From: Pseudomonadota bacterium
GTDB taxonomy: Bacteria > Pseudomonadota > Alphaproteobacteria > Kiloniellales > J153
Direction: 5' to 3'
NCBI GenBank assembly: GCA_022572685.1
Contig: JACZVL010000010.1
Location: 1 to 33,068 of the forward strand
DNA: 33,068 nucleotides
Shown here: piece after piece, positions 18,811-29,688 of the stretch
Position numbering within the stretch: position 1 is the stretch's first letter
Layout: each line of letters begins with the position of its first letter
The notes under the pieces: generated by a model
The model's database searches: none
What the model saw: the letters and a program-made list of their open reading frames with translations, nothing else
What the model was told of the DNA's origin: nothing
Made by a program: the position numbers and the translations under genes

Positions 18811-19139
18811 GCGGCCCCAGACCCTATATCAAGCGGACCGTGACGGTCTCCAAGGAGCGGCTCTACGAGCTGATCCGCCGCCCGCTCGTGACCGAGAAGT
18901 CGACGCTCGGTTCGGAGCACAATCAGGTCGCCTTCGTGGTGCCCGTGGACGCCAGCAAGCCCGAGATCAAGATCGCCGTGGAAGGCCTGTTCTCGGTCAA
19001 GGTCAAGGCCGTCAACACGATGCTTCAGAAGGGCAAGGTGAAGCGCTTTCGCGGCCGTCTGGGCAAGCGGGCGACCATCAAGAAGGCCTACGTGACGCTC
19101 GAAGAAGGTCACAGCATCGACGTGACCACGGGAATCTGA
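18807..19139 (+). CDS. rplW: 50S ribosomal protein L23
   Basis: L23 sits at the tunnel exit and docks trigger factor and SRP. The 110-residue product contains [12 protein letters not shown] near residues 22-33 and the C-terminal [20 protein letters not shown] stretch. It starts at ATG 18807, overlapping the rplD stop by four bases. The first 17 or so residues exceed many family members, so a later start is possible, but no better Shine-Dalgarno/start pair is evident. Confidence 0.95.
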   Translation: MSGPRPYIKRTVTVSKERLYELIRRPLVTEKSTLGSEHNQVAFVVPVDASKPEIKIAVEGLFSVKVKAVNTMLQKGKVKRFRGRLGKRATIKKAYVTLEEGHSIDVTTGI

Positions 19140-19143
19140 CGCC

Positions 19144-19974
19144 ATGGCGCTCAAGAAATACAACCCGACGACGCCCGGACGACGTGGCCTGGTGCTGGTC
19201 AACCGCGCCGGCCTGTGGAAGGGCGACCCGGTCAAGGCGCTCACCGAGGGCCTGACCAAGAAGGGCGGACGCAACAACACCGGCCGGATCACCGCGCGCC
19301 GCCGCGGCGGCGGCCACAAGCGGCTGTACCGCATGGTCGACTTCAAGCGGCGCAAGTTCGACGTGCCGGCCAAGGTGGTGCGCCTGGAGTACGATCCGAA
19401 CCGGACCGCCTTCATCGCCCTGATCGAGTACGAGGACGGCGAGGTCAGCTACATCCTGGCGCCGCAGCGGCTCGAGGCCGGCGATAGCGTGGTCTCGGGC
19501 GCGAAGGCGGACATCAAGCCGGGCAACGCGCTCCCGCTCGCCTCGATCCCGATCGGCACGATCGTCCACAACGTCGAGATGAAGCCGGGCAAGGGCGGCC
19601 AGATCGCGCGCTCCGCCGGCACCTACGTGCAACTGGTCGGGCGCGATGCCGGCAACGCCCTGCTGCGGCTGGGCTCGGGCGAGGTGCGCATGGTGCGGGC
19701 CGAGTGCATGGCGACCATCGGCGCCGTGTCCAACCCCGATCAGGCCAACATCAAGCTCGGCAAGGCCGGTCGCAAGCGCTGGCTGGGCAAGCGCCCTTCG
19801 GTGCGCGGCGTGGCCATGAACCCGGTCGACCATCCCCACGGCGGCGGCGAGGGCCGCACCTCGGGCGGCCGCCATCCGGTCACCCCTTGGGGCCGGCCGA
19901 CCAAGGGCGCAAAGACGCGCCACAACAAGCGGACGGACCGGCTGATCGTGCGCCGCCGTCACAAAAAGCGTTAA
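19144..19974 (+). CDS. rplB: 50S ribosomal protein L2
   Basis: L2 is needed for subunit association and peptidyl transfer and is one of the most conserved ribosomal proteins. The 276-residue length is standard. The OB-fold and SH3-like domains occupy the middle, and the conserved [21 protein letters not shown] motif near residues 223-243 contains the histidine equivalent to E. coli H229. It starts 4 nt after rplW. Confidence 0.98.
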   Translation: MALKKYNPTTPGRRGLVLVNRAGLWKGDPVKALTEGLTKKGGRNNTGRITARRRGGGHKRLYRMVDFKRRKFDVPAKVVRLEYDPNRTAFIALIEYEDGEVSYILAPQRLEAGDSVVSGAKADIKPGNALPLASIPIGTIVHNVEMKPGKGGQIARSAGTYVQLVGRDAGNALLRLGSGEVRMVRAECMATIGAVSNPDQANIKLGKAGRKRWLGKRPSVRGVAMNPVDHPHGGGEGRTSGGRHPVTPWGRPTKGAKTRHNKRTDRLIVRRRHKKR

Positions 19975-19986
19975 CGGAGGGCTCGC

Positions 19987-20265
19987 GTGGCTCGCTCTGT
20001 CTGGAAAGGTCCGTTCGTCGATGGCTATCTGCTCAGGAAAGCAGAGAAGGCGCGTGCTTCGGGCCGGAACGAAATCATCAAGACCTGGTCGCGGCGCTCG
20101 ACCGTCATGCCGCAGTTCGTCGGCCTGACGTTCGGGGTGCACAACGGCAGAAAATTCCTGCCGGTCCTGGTGACCGAGAACATGGTCGGCCACAAGTTCG
20201 GCGAGTTCGCCCCGACCCGGACGTTCCACGGCCACGCCGCGGACAAACGGGCGAGGAGAGGGTAG
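19987..20265 (+). CDS. rpsS: 30S ribosomal protein S19
   Basis: S19 forms a head complex with S13 and touches tRNA. The 92-residue product begins [15 protein letters not shown] and carries the conserved [16 protein letters not shown] motif. The start is GTG at 19987, with GGAGG at 19976-19980 six bases upstream. rplV starts one base after the stop. Confidence 0.97.
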   Translation: MARSVWKGPFVDGYLLRKAEKARASGRNEIIKTWSRRSTVMPQFVGLTFGVHNGRKFLPVLVTENMVGHKFGEFAPTRTFHGHAADKRARRG

Positions 20266-20266
20266 C

Positions 20267-20646
20267 ATGGGTAAGCCCAAGCACGAGCGGCGCCTGAGCG
20301 AGTCCGAGGCCATGGCGGTGGCCCGGAACCTGCGCGTCAGCCCGCAGAAGCTCAACCTGGTGGCCGAATCGATCCGCGGCAAGAGCGCGGAGGCCGCGCT
20401 CTCGGAGCTGACCTTCTCCAAGCGGCGCATCGCCGCCGACGTCAAGAAGACGCTGCAGTCGGCGATCGCGAACGCCGAGAACAACCATCAGCTCGACGTC
20501 GACCGCCTGTTCGTGGCCGAGGCGACGGTGGGCAAGGCGATCGTGATGAAGCGGTTTCGGCCCCGGGCACGCGGCCGGGCCGGGCGCATCATGAAGCCGT
20601 TCAGCAACTTGACGGTAGTGGTTCGGGAACGCGAGGAAACGGCGTA

Positions 20647-20647
<1 letters not shown>
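20267..20647 (+). CDS. rplV: 50S ribosomal protein L22
   Basis: L22 spans the large subunit and its beta-hairpin lines the exit tunnel, where macrolide resistance changes occur. The 126-residue product has [19 protein letters not shown] in the N-terminal part and the tunnel hairpin [17 protein letters not shown] (about residues 94-110), intact and of normal length. Its stop and the rpsC start share a base as TAATG. Confidence 0.97.
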
Positions 20648-21324
<677 letters not shown>

Positions 21325-21355
21325 ACCGGCGGCGGAGCGTTGAGGATACCAAGTC

Positions 21356-21775
21356 ATGTTGCAGCCCAAGCGAACCAAGTATCGCAAGGCCCACAAGGGG
21401 CGCATTCACGGCAAGGCCAAGGGCGGCTATTCGCTGACCTTCGGCGCTTACGGGATGAAGGCGCTGACGCCGGGGCGCGTCTCCGCGCGCCAGATCGAGG
21501 CGGCGCGCCGGACCATCACGCGCCACATGAAGCGCGTCGGCAAGCTGTGGATCCGGATTTTCCCGGATGTTCCGGTGTCCCAGAAGCCGGCCGAGGTGCG
21601 CCAGGGCAAGGGCAAGGGCTCGCCGGAATGGTGGGCCGCGCGGGTCAAGCCGGGGCGGATCATGTTCGAGCTCGACGGCGTGCCGCGGGATGTCGCGCAC
21701 GAAGCCTTCGTGCTGGCCGCGGCCAAGCTGCCGATCAAGACCAAGTTCGTCGCCCGCCTCGGTGAGGAGGGCTAG
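21356..21775 (+). CDS. rplP: 50S ribosomal protein L16
   Basis: L16 organises the A-site region of the 50S and binds near the CCA end of tRNA. The 139-residue product begins [16 protein letters not shown] and contains RMKxGKG-type basic loops and the [22 protein letters not shown] motif (about residues 83-104). It starts 31 nt after rpsC; rpmC follows after 3 nt. Confidence 0.97.
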   Translation: MLQPKRTKYRKAHKGRIHGKAKGGYSLTFGAYGMKALTPGRVSARQIEAARRTITRHMKRVGKLWIRIFPDVPVSQKPAEVRQGKGKGSPEWWAARVKPGRIMFELDGVPRDVAHEAFVLAAAKLPIKTKFVARLGEEG

Positions 21776-21778
21776 GCC

Positions 21779-21976
21779 GTGAAAGCAGCCGATCTTCGCA
21801 CCAAGACCCCCGACGAGCTCAAGGACGCGCTCATGGGTCTGCGCAAGGAACAGTTCAACCTGCGCTTCCAGAAGGCCAGCGGGCAATTGGAGAACACGGC
21901 GCGCGCGCGCCAGGTGCGCCGCGATATCGCGCGCCTCAAAACGGTGCTGCGGAACGTGCAGCAGGCCGCTTCCTAG
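21779..21976 (+). CDS. rpmC: 50S ribosomal protein L29
   Basis: L29 is a small helical hairpin at the tunnel exit beside L23. The 65-residue product begins [17 protein letters not shown] and has the conserved [19 protein letters not shown] segment. The start is GTG 21779, 3 nt after the rplP stop, with GAGG shortly upstream inside rplP. Confidence 0.95.
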   Translation: MKAADLRTKTPDELKDALMGLRKEQFNLRFQKASGQLENTARARQVRRDIARLKTVLRNVQQAAS

Positions 21977-21990
21977 GAGAATTGACAGTC

Positions 21991-22236
21991 ATGCCGCGTC
22001 GAGTGTTGCAGGGAGTGGTGGTGAGCGACAAGGCCGACAAGACGATCACCGTCTTGGTCGAGCGCCGGGTCATGCATCCCCTCTACAAGAAGATCATCCG
22101 GCGCACCAAGAAGTACCGCGCCCACGACGAAGACAACCGCTGCAAGTCCGGCGATCTGGTTCAGATCGAGGAATGCCGGCCGATCGCCAAGTCGAAAACC
22201 TGGCGGGTGATCGACGCCGGCGCCGCGTCGGCCTGA
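21991..22236 (+). CDS. rpsQ: 30S ribosomal protein S17
   Basis: S17 is an OB-fold primary 16S rRNA binder in the 30S body. The 81-residue product begins [18 protein letters not shown] and contains the [19 protein letters not shown] segment. ATG 21991 is preferred over an in-frame TTG at 21982: AGGAG at 21975-21979 is 11 nt from the ATG but only 2 nt from the TTG, and homologues start at the ATG. Confidence 0.95.
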   Translation: MPRRVLQGVVVSDKADKTITVLVERRVMHPLYKKIIRRTKKYRAHDEDNRCKSGDLVQIEECRPIAKSKTWRVIDAGAASA

Positions 22237-22257
22237 ACCGCGAGAGGAGTTGAACCC

Positions 22258-22626
22258 ATGATTCAGATGCAGACTCAGCTAGACGTCGCCGACAATTCCG
22301 GCGCCCGGCGCGTGCAGTGCATCAAGGTGCTCGGCGGCTCCAAGCGCAAATCCGCGGGCGTCGGCGACGTCATCGTGGTCAGCGTCAAGGAGGCGATCCC
22401 GCGCGGCCGCGTGAAGAAGGGCGATATGCACCGCGCGGTCGTCGTGCGCACCGCCAAGGAGATCCGGCGCGACGACGGCAGCACGATCCGCTTCGACAGC
22501 AACGCCGCGGTGCTGATCAGCAACCAGGGCGAGCCGATCGGGACCCGGATCTTCGGCCCGGTGACCCGCGAGCTGCGCGCCCGCAAGTTCATGAAGATCA
22601 TTTCGCTCGCGCCCGAGGTTCTGTGA
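22258..22626 (+). CDS. rplN: 50S ribosomal protein L14
   Basis: L14 lies at the subunit interface and forms bridge B8. The 122-residue length is the family standard. It begins [20 protein letters not shown] and contains [23 protein letters not shown], then the C-terminal [31 protein letters not shown] lies upstream of ATG 22258. The stop shares a base with the rplX start (TGATG). Confidence 0.97.
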   Translation: MIQMQTQLDVADNSGARRVQCIKVLGGSKRKSAGVGDVIVVSVKEAIPRGRVKKGDMHRAVVVRTAKEIRRDDGSTIRFDSNAAVLISNQGEPIGTRIFGPVTRELRARKFMKIISLAPEVL

Positions 22627-22970
22627 TGGCCAGGAAGACCGCCGCCAAGCGCGCCAAGCTCAGGGTCAAGAAGGGCGACAAGGTGACCGTCATCACCGGC
22701 CGCGACAAGGGCAAGACCGGCGAGATTCTGCGCGTCGACCCGAAGCGGGGCCGCGTGCTGGTCCAGGGCGTCAACATGGTCAAGCGCCATCAGAGCCCGA
22801 CCCAGACCAATCCCGGCGGCATCATCGAGAGGGAGGCGTCGCTGCACGTTTCCAACGTCGCCCACATCGACCCCAAGAGCAACCAGCCGACCCGGGTCGG
22901 CTACCGGATCGAGACGGGTGGCCGCAAGGTGCGCTTCGCCAAGCGTTCCGGCGAGCTCATCGATCTCTAG
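22626..22970 (+). CDS. rplX: 50S ribosomal protein L24
   Basis: L24 initiates 50S assembly and sits near the tunnel exit. The 114-residue product has the KOW motif [21 protein letters not shown] (about residues 14-34) and the [24 protein letters not shown] segment. It starts at ATG 22626, overlapping the rplN stop by one base, and has a few extra basic N-terminal residues compared with E. coli. Confidence 0.96.
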   Translation: MARKTAAKRAKLRVKKGDKVTVITGRDKGKTGEILRVDPKRGRVLVQGVNMVKRHQSPTQTNPGGIIEREASLHVSNVAHIDPKSNQPTRVGYRIETGGRKVRFAKRSGELIDL

Positions 22971-22984
22971 GCGAGGTGGGACAG

Positions 22985-23527
22985 ATGACCCCGCGTTTTA
23001 AGGAACATTACAACACGGCGCTCAAGCCGAGCCTGTTGGCCGAGTTCAAGTACGCGAGCGCGATGGAAGTGCCGCGGCTGGACAAGATCGTGCTGAACAT
23101 GGGTGTCGGTGAAGGCGTGCAGGACACCAAGAAGGTGACCTCGGCGGCCGAGGAACTGGCGCTGATCGCGGGCCAGCGGCCGGTCATCACCAAGGCCAAG
23201 AAATCGATCGCGGCGTTCAAGCTGCGCGAGGGCATGCCGATCGGCTGCAAGGTGACCCTGCGCCGCGACCGCATGTACGAGTTTCTGGACCGTCTGGTCA
23301 CCGTGGCGCTGCCGCGGGTGCGGGACTTCCGCGGCGTCTCGCCCAAGAGTTTCGACGGGCGCGGCAACTTTGCCTTGGGGCTGAAGGAGCAGATCGTGTT
23401 CCCCGAGATCGACTACGACAAGGTCGGCGAGATTCGGGGCCTGCACGTCGCGATCTGCACCACGGCCAAGACGGACGACGAGGCGCGGGCCCTGCTCAAG
23501 GGTTTCGACATGCCGTTTACCGACTGA
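22985..23527 (+). CDS. rplE: 50S ribosomal protein L5
   Basis: L5 binds 5S rRNA and forms bridge B1b to the 30S head. The 180-residue product contains [41 protein letters not shown] and the C-terminal [12 protein letters not shown] 22985, with GAGG at 22973-22976 eight bases upstream, fits the family length; an in-frame GTG at 22976 would overlap that Shine-Dalgarno site. In E. coli S8 represses the spc genes at this junction; I cannot verify such a site here. Confidence 0.96.
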   Translation: MTPRFKEHYNTALKPSLLAEFKYASAMEVPRLDKIVLNMGVGEGVQDTKKVTSAAEELALIAGQRPVITKAKKSIAAFKLREGMPIGCKVTLRRDRMYEFLDRLVTVALPRVRDFRGVSPKSFDGRGNFALGLKEQIVFPEIDYDKVGEIRGLHVAICTTAKTDDEARALLKGFDMPFTD

Positions 23528-23552
23528 ACGGCGAAAGAGGGAATGAACGGAC

Positions 23553-23858
23553 ATGGCTAAGAAGAGCGCCATCAACAAGAACCTGCGGCGCCGGAAGTTG
23601 GTGAAGCGATACGCGGAAAAGCGCGCCCGGTTGCGCGCCGTTGCGCGCGATCGCTCGCTGGCGCCGGAGGAACGGTTTCAGGCCTTTCTCAAGCTGGCCG
23701 AGATGCCGCGCGACGGCTCGGCCGTGCGGGTCCGGAACCGCTGCGAGATCAGCGGCCGGCCGCGCGGCAACTATCGCAAGTTCAGGATTTCGCGAATTGC
23801 CCTGCGCGATCTGGCATCGATCGGTCAGATCCCGGGCATGGTCAAGTCGAGTTGGTAG
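23553..23858 (+). CDS. rpsN: 30S ribosomal protein S14 (zinc-free type)
   Basis: S14 is a head protein that binds late in 30S assembly. The 101-residue long form ends with the conserved [22 protein letters not shown] stretch. It has a single cysteine there rather than the CxxC pairs of the short zinc-binding form, so it is the zinc-independent type normal for proteobacteria. It starts at ATG 23553 after GAAAGAGGG. Confidence 0.97.
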   Translation: MAKKSAINKNLRRRKLVKRYAEKRARLRAVARDRSLAPEERFQAFLKLAEMPRDGSAVRVRNRCEISGRPRGNYRKFRISRIALRDLASIGQIPGMVKSSW

Positions 23859-23872
23859 GGAGATAACGCGCG

Positions 23873-24271
23873 ATGTCGATGAGCGATCCTTTGGGAGACA
23901 TGTTGACCCGCATCCGCAACGGTCAGCGGGTCGGCAAGTCCAAGGTCTCGGCGCCGGCCTCCAGGCTGCGGCTTAACGTGCTCGATGTCCTGAAACGCGA
24001 GGGCTACATTCGCGATTACAGGAGTCAGGCGCAGAGCGTCGGCTTGGCCGAGTTGGAGATCGAGCTCAAGTATCACGACGGCAATCCGGTCATCCAGGAG
24101 ATCTCCCGGGTTTCCCGGCCGGGCCAACGCGTGTACTCGAAGATCAAGGAATTACCTTCTTATTACAATGGCTTAGGTATAACCATCCTGTCCACGCCGC
24201 GGGGCGTGATGTCGGATCAGGAAGCTCGCGCCGCCAATGTCGGCGGCGAGGTGTTGTGCCGGGTATTCTAG
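23873..24271 (+). CDS. rpsH: 30S ribosomal protein S8
   Basis: S8 organises the central domain of 16S rRNA and in E. coli represses the spc operon. The 132-residue product begins [18 protein letters not shown] and ends with the conserved [32 protein letters not shown] lies 10 nt before ATG 23873; an ATG two codons later is also possible. Bases 24149-24184 (residues 93-104) are strikingly AT-rich, about 33% GC, with codons TTA, CCT, TCT, TAT, AAT, TTA, GGT and ATA that the rest of the gene avoids. The encoded sequence still fits S8 ([11 protein letters not shown]). Confidence 0.97.
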   Translation: MSMSDPLGDMLTRIRNGQRVGKSKVSAPASRLRLNVLDVLKREGYIRDYRSQAQSVGLAELEIELKYHDGNPVIQEISRVSRPGQRVYSKIKELPSYYNGLGITILSTPRGVMSDQEARAANVGGEVLCRVF

Positions 24272-24282
24272 AGGACGGAACG

Positions 24283-24816
24283 ATGTCTCGCGTTGGAAAA
24301 CATCCCGTGGAAGTGCCCAGCGGCGTCGAAGTCGCGGTCAACGGCCGCGTGGTGACCGCCAAGGGAAGCCGGGGGCAACTCACCTACGAGGCGACCGGCG
24401 CCATCACCGTCGCGCTCGAAGACGGCAAGATCGTGGTCCGGCCGATCGACGACTCCAAGCGCGCCCGCTCGATGTGGGGTACCGCGCGCTCGCGCATTCA
24501 GTCGATGGTGACCGGGGTCGCCGAGGGCTTCACCAAGAAGCTCGAGATCAACGGCGTCGGCTACCGCGCGGCGGTCCAGGGCAGCACCCTGAACCTGCAG
24601 ATCGGCTTCAGCCACGACGTGGCCTATCCGATTCCCGACGGCATCGCGATCGTGTGCGAGCGGCCGACCGCCATCGCCATCTCGGGCGTCGACAAGCAGC
24701 AGGTCGGACAGGTGGCCGCCGATATCCGTGCCTACCGCCCGCCCGAGCCCTACAAGGGCAAGGGCATCAAGTATTCGGACGAGATCATTCTGCGCAAGGA
24801 AGGCAAGAAGAAGTAA
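24283..24816 (+). CDS. rplF: 50S ribosomal protein L6
   Basis: L6 sits near the factor-binding site beside the L7/L12 stalk base. The 177-residue product begins [17 protein letters not shown], has two similar alpha/beta domains, and ends with the signature [29 protein letters not shown] 24283 follows GAGG by 8 nt; nine more in-frame codons upstream overlap rpsH and are not family-like. rplR follows after 4 nt. Confidence 0.97.
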   Translation: MSRVGKHPVEVPSGVEVAVNGRVVTAKGSRGQLTYEATGAITVALEDGKIVVRPIDDSKRARSMWGTARSRIQSMVTGVAEGFTKKLEINGVGYRAAVQGSTLNLQIGFSHDVAYPIPDGIAIVCERPTAIAISGVDKQQVGQVAADIRAYRPPEPYKGKGIKYSDEIILRKEGKKK

Positions 24817-24820
24817 GGCC

Positions 24821-25183
24821 ATGTTTACCCTACAAGACACACACGCGCGGCGCACGCGCAGGGTTCGCGCCGACCTCCGGCGCAAGAGCAAGGACCGCCC
24901 GCGGCTGTCGGTGTTCCGATCCAGCAAGCACATCTATGCCCAGGTCATCGACGACAGTCAGGGCCGCACCCTGGCCGCCGCCTCGAGCATCGACAAGGCG
25001 CTCAAGAGCAAGCTCGCCAAAGGCACCGACAAGGCGGCGGCCGCCGAGGTCGGCAAGCTGATCGCGGAGCGGGCGTCGGCGGCGGGCGTCAAGGAAGTGG
25101 TCTTCGACCGGGGCGGTTATCTCTATCACGGCCGGGTCAAGGCCCTGGCGGAGGCCGCGCGCGAAGGCGGCCTGTCGTTCTGA
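24821..25183 (+). CDS. rplR: 50S ribosomal protein L18
   Basis: L18 joins 5S rRNA to the large subunit together with L5. The 120-residue product contains [20 protein letters not shown] in the basic N-terminal part, [18 protein letters not shown], and the C-terminal [29 protein letters not shown] 24821 is 4 nt after the rplF stop; a longer open frame upstream overlaps rplF and is not family-like. Confidence 0.96.
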   Translation: MFTLQDTHARRTRRVRADLRRKSKDRPRLSVFRSSKHIYAQVIDDSQGRTLAAASSIDKALKSKLAKGTDKAAAAEVGKLIAERASAAGVKEVVFDRGGYLYHGRVKALAEAAREGGLSF

Positions 25184-25194
25184 GGAAATAGGTA

Positions 25195-25809
25195 ATGGTA
25201 CAGCAGAGACGAGATGGCCCGAGAGGCGGCGGTCCCCGGAAAGACGGGCGCCGCGGCGGTCGCGGCCGCGACGATCGCGGCTCGCGCGACGAACCCGATC
25301 TGATCGAGAAGCTGGTCGGGATCAACCGCGTCGCCAAGGTGGTCAAGGGCGGCCGGCGCTTCGGCTTCGCGGCGCTGGTGATCGTCGGCGACGGCCGCGG
25401 CCGGGTCGGCTACGGACACGGCAAGGCGCGCGAGGTGCCCGAGGCGATCCGCAAGGCGACCGAGCAGGCCAAACGCGGCATGATCCGCGTGCCGCTGCGT
25501 GAGGGCCGTACCCTGCACCACGACATAAAGGGCCACTTCGGCGCCGGCAACGTGGTGATGCGTCCGGCCGGGAAGGGCACCGGAATCATCGCCGGCGGCC
25601 CGATGCGCGCGATCTTCGAGTCCCTCGGTATCCAGGACGTGGTCGCCAAGTCGGTCGGCACCTCCAACCCCTACAACATGATCAAGGCCACCTTCGAGGG
25701 CCTGCAGCGCAGCTCCAGCCCGCGCATGGTCGCGCAGCGGCGCGGCAAGAAGGTCTCGGACCTGCTCGGCGAGCGCCGGGCCGCGACCGTGGAATCCGCG
25801 GAAACCTAG
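25195..25809 (+). CDS. rpsE: 30S ribosomal protein S5 with Arg/Gly-rich N-terminus
   Basis: S5 is at the mRNA entry site with S3 and S4 and affects decoding accuracy. The core is normal: [21 protein letters not shown], the [10 protein letters not shown] motif and [19 protein letters not shown]. It is 204 residues compared with 167 in E. coli, partly because residues 2-33 are an Arg/Gly/Asp-rich extension ([20 protein letters not shown]) that is likely disordered and could contact rRNA. GAGGAAA precedes ATG 25195. Confidence 0.97.
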   Translation: MVQQRRDGPRGGGPRKDGRRGGRGRDDRGSRDEPDLIEKLVGINRVAKVVKGGRRFGFAALVIVGDGRGRVGYGHGKAREVPEAIRKATEQAKRGMIRVPLREGRTLHHDIKGHFGAGNVVMRPAGKGTGIIAGGPMRAIFESLGIQDVVAKSVGTSNPYNMIKATFEGLQRSSSPRMVAQRRGKKVSDLLGERRAATVESAET

Positions 25810-25826
25810 AAGGGGAGTAGGCGGCC

Positions 25827-26021
25827 ATGAACGCGAGAGGAAAGACCGTCAAGGTGACCCAGACCGGGAGCCCGATCGGCCGCCCCAAGGATCAGCGGGC
25901 GACGCTGGTCGGACTCGGGCTGAACAAGATGAACCGGACCAGCGAGCTCGAGGACACCCCGGCGGTGCGCGGCATGATCGACAAGGTGAGCCACCTGGTG
26001 CGGGTCGAAGGCGAAGGCTAA
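25827..26021 (+). CDS. rpmD: 50S ribosomal protein L30
   Basis: L30 is a small 50S protein of about 60 residues; this one has 64. It carries the family signature [27 protein letters not shown] (about residues 10-36) followed by an acidic stretch and a C-terminal helix. It starts at ATG 25827 after GGGGAG. Its position between rpsE and rplO is the conserved spc order. Confidence 0.95.
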   Translation: MNARGKTVKVTQTGSPIGRPKDQRATLVGLGLNKMNRTSELEDTPAVRGMIDKVSHLVRVEGEG

Positions 26022-26034
26022 CTGAGCCGCGATC

Positions 26035-26058
26035 CGGCGGGCCCGAAAGGGCGCGCCG
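26035..26058 (+). other. GNRA-capped hairpin between rpmD and rplO
   Basis: CGGCG (26035-26039) pairs with CGCCG (26054-26058), and GCCC (26041-26044) pairs with GGGC (26049-26052) around a GAAA tetraloop, with a G-G mismatch between the two stems. It is not followed by T residues. It occupies most of the 62-nt gap and may be an mRNA stability or binding element. Confidence 0.4.
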
Positions 26059-26083
26059 ATCGGGCCGATAGGAACTGAGAACG

Positions 26084-26587
26084 ATGAAGCTGAATCAACT
26101 GTCCGACCGTCCGGGGGCGCGCAAGGACCGCCAGCGCATCGGCCGCGGTATCGGGTCCGGCACCGGCAAGACCTGCGGGCGCGGCCACAAGGGCCAGAAG
26201 GCGCGCAGCGGCGTGTCGATCAAGGGCTTCGAGGGCGGGCAGATGCCGCTCCACCGGCGGTTGCCCAAGCGCGGCTTCAAGAACATCTTCCGCAAGAATT
26301 TCGCGGTCGTCAATCTGGGCCGGCTGCAGGCCGTGATCGACGCCGGCAAGCTCGACCCCAAGAAGCCGGTCGATTTGGCCGCCCTGCAGGCCGCCGGTTT
26401 GATCAATAACCCGCGAGACGGCGTGCGCCTGCTTGCAAAGGGCGAGTTGAAGACCAAAGTAGATATCACCGTGGCCGGCGCCTCGAAGGCGGCGGCGGCG
26501 GCGGTCGAGAAGGCTGGCGGCGGCCTGACGGTGCTCGCCGCCAGGAAGAGCGTGGCGCCAGCCGCCACCGAAGCCCCGGGGGCCTGA
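26084..26587 (+). CDS. rplO: 50S ribosomal protein L15
   Basis: L15 is a late 50S assembly protein with a long basic N-terminal extension. The 167-residue product contains [24 protein letters not shown] (about residues 20-43), then [16 protein letters not shown]. The C-terminal globular part ends in a short alanine/proline-rich tail, longer than the E. coli protein (144). secY starts 17 nt later. Confidence 0.97.
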   Translation: MKLNQLSDRPGARKDRQRIGRGIGSGTGKTCGRGHKGQKARSGVSIKGFEGGQMPLHRRLPKRGFKNIFRKNFAVVNLGRLQAVIDAGKLDPKKPVDLAALQAAGLINNPRDGVRLLAKGELKTKVDITVAGASKAAAAAVEKAGGGLTVLAARKSVAPAATEAPGA

Positions 26588-26604
26588 CAGGCAAGGACGA
26601 CCAG

Positions 26605-27944
<1,340 letters not shown>

Positions 27945-27948
<4 letters not shown>

Positions 27949-28592
27949 ACATCGTTTTCTTGGGGCCGCCGGGCGCGGGCAAGGGAACCCAGGCGAAGCG
28001 GCTCGAAACGAAATACAACATGGTTCAGCTCTCGACCGGCGAAATGCTGCGCCAGGTCGCCGCGACGGGCAGCGAGCTGGGCCAGGAGGCCAAGAGGGTC
28101 ATGGACGCCGGCCAGCTCATGCCGGACACGCTGATGATCCAGTTGATCTCCGAACGGATCGATCAGGACTGTGGCGATGGCTTCATCCTCGACGGCTTCC
28201 CGCGCACGGTCCGCCAGGCCGAAAGCCTGGACCAGATGCTGGCCGAGAAGGGACTGAAGCTGGACGTGGTGATCGAAATGAAGGTCGACGAGGAGGCGCT
28301 GGTCGCGCGCATCACCGGAAGATTTTCCTGTTCCGGCTGTGGCGCCGGCTACCACGACGAGTTTCAGCGGCCCCAGGTGGCGGGCGTCTGCGACACCTGC
28401 GGCGGCTCGGAGTTCGACCGCCGCGCCGACGACAAGGAGGAGACGGTGCGCGCGCGCATGGAGGCCTACAATCTCCAGACCGTGCCGATTCTGCCGTATT
28501 ACGGTGACAAGGGCGTCTTGCGCACGATCGACGGCATGGCTTCGATCGAGGAGATCGCCGGCCAGATCGAAGCCACCCTGGAGGTCGCATGA
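27945..28592 (+). CDS. adk: Adenylate kinase (zinc-binding LID type)
   Basis: Adenylate kinase catalyses ATP + AMP to 2 ADP in the cytoplasm and balances adenylate pools. The 215-residue long form has the P-loop GPPGAGKGT (7-15), the AMP-binding segment with STGEMLR (30-36), and GFPRT (84-88). The LID contains four cysteines (C129, C132, C149, C152) in CSGC and CDTC, so it should bind a structural zinc. It starts at GTG 27945, overlapping the secY stop by four bases. The secY-adk-rpsM order is typical of alphaproteobacteria and many other bacteria. Confidence 0.97.
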
Positions 28593-28595
28593 GAG

Positions 28596-28623
28596 TTGAC
28601 TCGGTGCATCCCACGCCTATAAT
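28596..28623 (+). promoter_or_regulatory. Near-consensus sigma70-type promoter for rpsM-rpsK-rpoA-rplQ
   Basis: TTGACT (28596-28601) and a perfect TATAAT (28618-28623) are 16 nt apart. The -35 box begins 4 nt after the adk stop, so the 116-nt gap is mostly promoter and an 80-nt GC-rich leader. An 8-bp direct repeat, GTTGCGGC, lies in the leader (28642-28649 and 28656-28663). This would let rpoA and the alpha-block genes be made independently of the long str/S10/spc transcript. Confidence 0.8.
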
Positions 28624-28708
28624 CCGCACGCCTCCGGCGCCGTTGCGGCCGGGCGGTTGCGGCTGTCCCCCTTTTGACCAGGTCCTAGACGCTTAAGGAG
28701 ACTGCGAC

Positions 28709-29083
28709 GTGGCACGTATCGCTGGCGTCAATATACCGACTCAGAAGCGCGTCGAAATCGCGCTGACCTACATTCACGGCATCGGCCGCACCAAGGCGAG
28801 CGAGATCTGCACCAAGGTGGGCATCCCCGCCGCGCGCCGGGTCAACGATCTGACCGACGACGAGGTGCTGCGCATCCGCGAGTCCATCGACCGCGACCAC
28901 ATCGTCGAAGGTGACCTGCGGCGCGAGGTGGCGATGAACATCAAGCGCCTGATGGATCTCGGATGCTACCGGGGCTTGCGCCACCGCAAGGGTCTGCCGG
29001 TGCGCGGCCAGCGCACCAGCACCAACGCGCGCACCCGCAAGGGCCCCGCGCGGGCGATCGCCGGCAAGAAGAAAACCAAGTAG
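28709..29083 (+). CDS. rpsM: 30S ribosomal protein S13
   Basis: S13 is a head protein that forms bridges to the 50S and contacts P-site tRNA. The 124-residue product begins [25 protein letters not shown] and has the C-terminal [27 protein letters not shown] extension. The start is GTG 28709 with a perfect AAGGAG (28695-28700) eight bases upstream. It is the first gene after the 28596 promoter. Confidence 0.97.
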   Translation: MARIAGVNIPTQKRVEIALTYIHGIGRTKASEICTKVGIPAARRVNDLTDDEVLRIRESIDRDHIVEGDLRREVAMNIKRLMDLGCYRGLRHRKGLPVRGQRTSTNARTRKGPARAIAGKKKTK

Positions 29084-29102
29084 GAACGGAATAGGAACGA
29101 GG

Positions 29103-29492
29103 ATGGCCAAACCTCAGGCGCGCCTGCGCCGCCGGGAGAAGAAGAACATCACTTCCGGCATCGCGCATGTGAGTGCGACGTTCAACAACACCAAGATCAC
29201 CATCACCGACGTCCAGGGCAACACCATCGCCTGGGCCTCGGCCGGCGGTCAGGGCTTCAAGGGTTCGCGCAAGTCGACCCCCTATGCCGCGCAGTTGGCG
29301 GCCGAGGATGCCGGGCGCAAGGCGCAGGAGCACGGCGTGCGGACCCTGGAGGTCAACGTCAAGGGTCCCGGCTCGGGCCGGGAATCGGCGCTGCGCGCGC
29401 TTCAGGCGGTTGGTTTCACCATCACCGCCATCCGGGACGTGACGCCGATTCCACACAACGGGTGCCGGCCACCCAAGCGGCGGCGCGTATAG
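29103..29492 (+). CDS. rpsK: 30S ribosomal protein S11
   Basis: S11 lies in the 30S platform and helps select mRNA in the E-site region. The 129-residue product has the conserved [19 protein letters not shown] start region, the [22 protein letters not shown] segment and the C-terminal [18 protein letters not shown]. rpsD (S4), which follows rpsK in enterobacteria, is absent here; rpoA comes next after a 196-nt gap. Confidence 0.97.
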   Translation: MAKPQARLRRREKKNITSGIAHVSATFNNTKITITDVQGNTIAWASAGGQGFKGSRKSTPYAAQLAAEDAGRKAQEHGVRTLEVNVKGPGSGRESALRALQAVGFTITAIRDVTPIPHNGCRPPKRRRV

Positions 29493-29542
29493 GGTTTTCA
29501 GGACGGCCTGTCGCCGTGGCGCGAAACCCGCGCCCCGGGGCG

Positions 29543-29576
29543 GCGCCGGTAGACATAAACGGGACGGCCCCGGCGC
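29543..29576 (+). other. Hairpin in the rpsK-rpoA gap
   Basis: GCGCCGG (29543-29549) pairs perfectly with CCGGCGC (29570-29576) around a 20-nt loop. It lies where enterobacteria carry rpsD. There is no T-tract, so it is not an obvious terminator. Confidence 0.4.
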
Positions 29577-29616
29577 ACGGATTTGACGTGTATTTCGATG
29601 GACATGGCAGCTCGAT

Positions 29617-29652
29617 CCCATTCATGAGCCCGTTCATGAGCCCATTCGTGAG
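29617..29652 (+). repeat. Three 12-bp tandem repeats just upstream of rpoA
   Basis: The consensus CCCRTTCRTGAG occurs at 29617-29628, 29629-29640 and 29641-29652, with one or two base differences. The third copy runs into a small hairpin, CATTC-GTGA-GAATG (29643-29656). In one frame the units read SPFM-like tetrapeptides within an open frame that ends TAG at 29687-29689, sharing its last G with the rpoA GTG start. Confidence 0.9.
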
Positions 29653-29688
29653 AATGCGGAACGGCTCGCAAGCGGCGAGGACGCGGTA

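Noticed and set aside
21982-21990. TTGACA just before rpsQ, either as a -35 box or as a TTG start
   Set aside because: No -10 box follows at suitable spacing, and as a start codon it would be only 2 nt from the Shine-Dalgarno site. The ATG at 21991 fits the family.
29583-29611. TTGACG as a possible -35 box before rpoA
   Set aside because: No acceptable -10 hexamer lies 15-19 nt downstream; the sequence there is GGCAGC-like.
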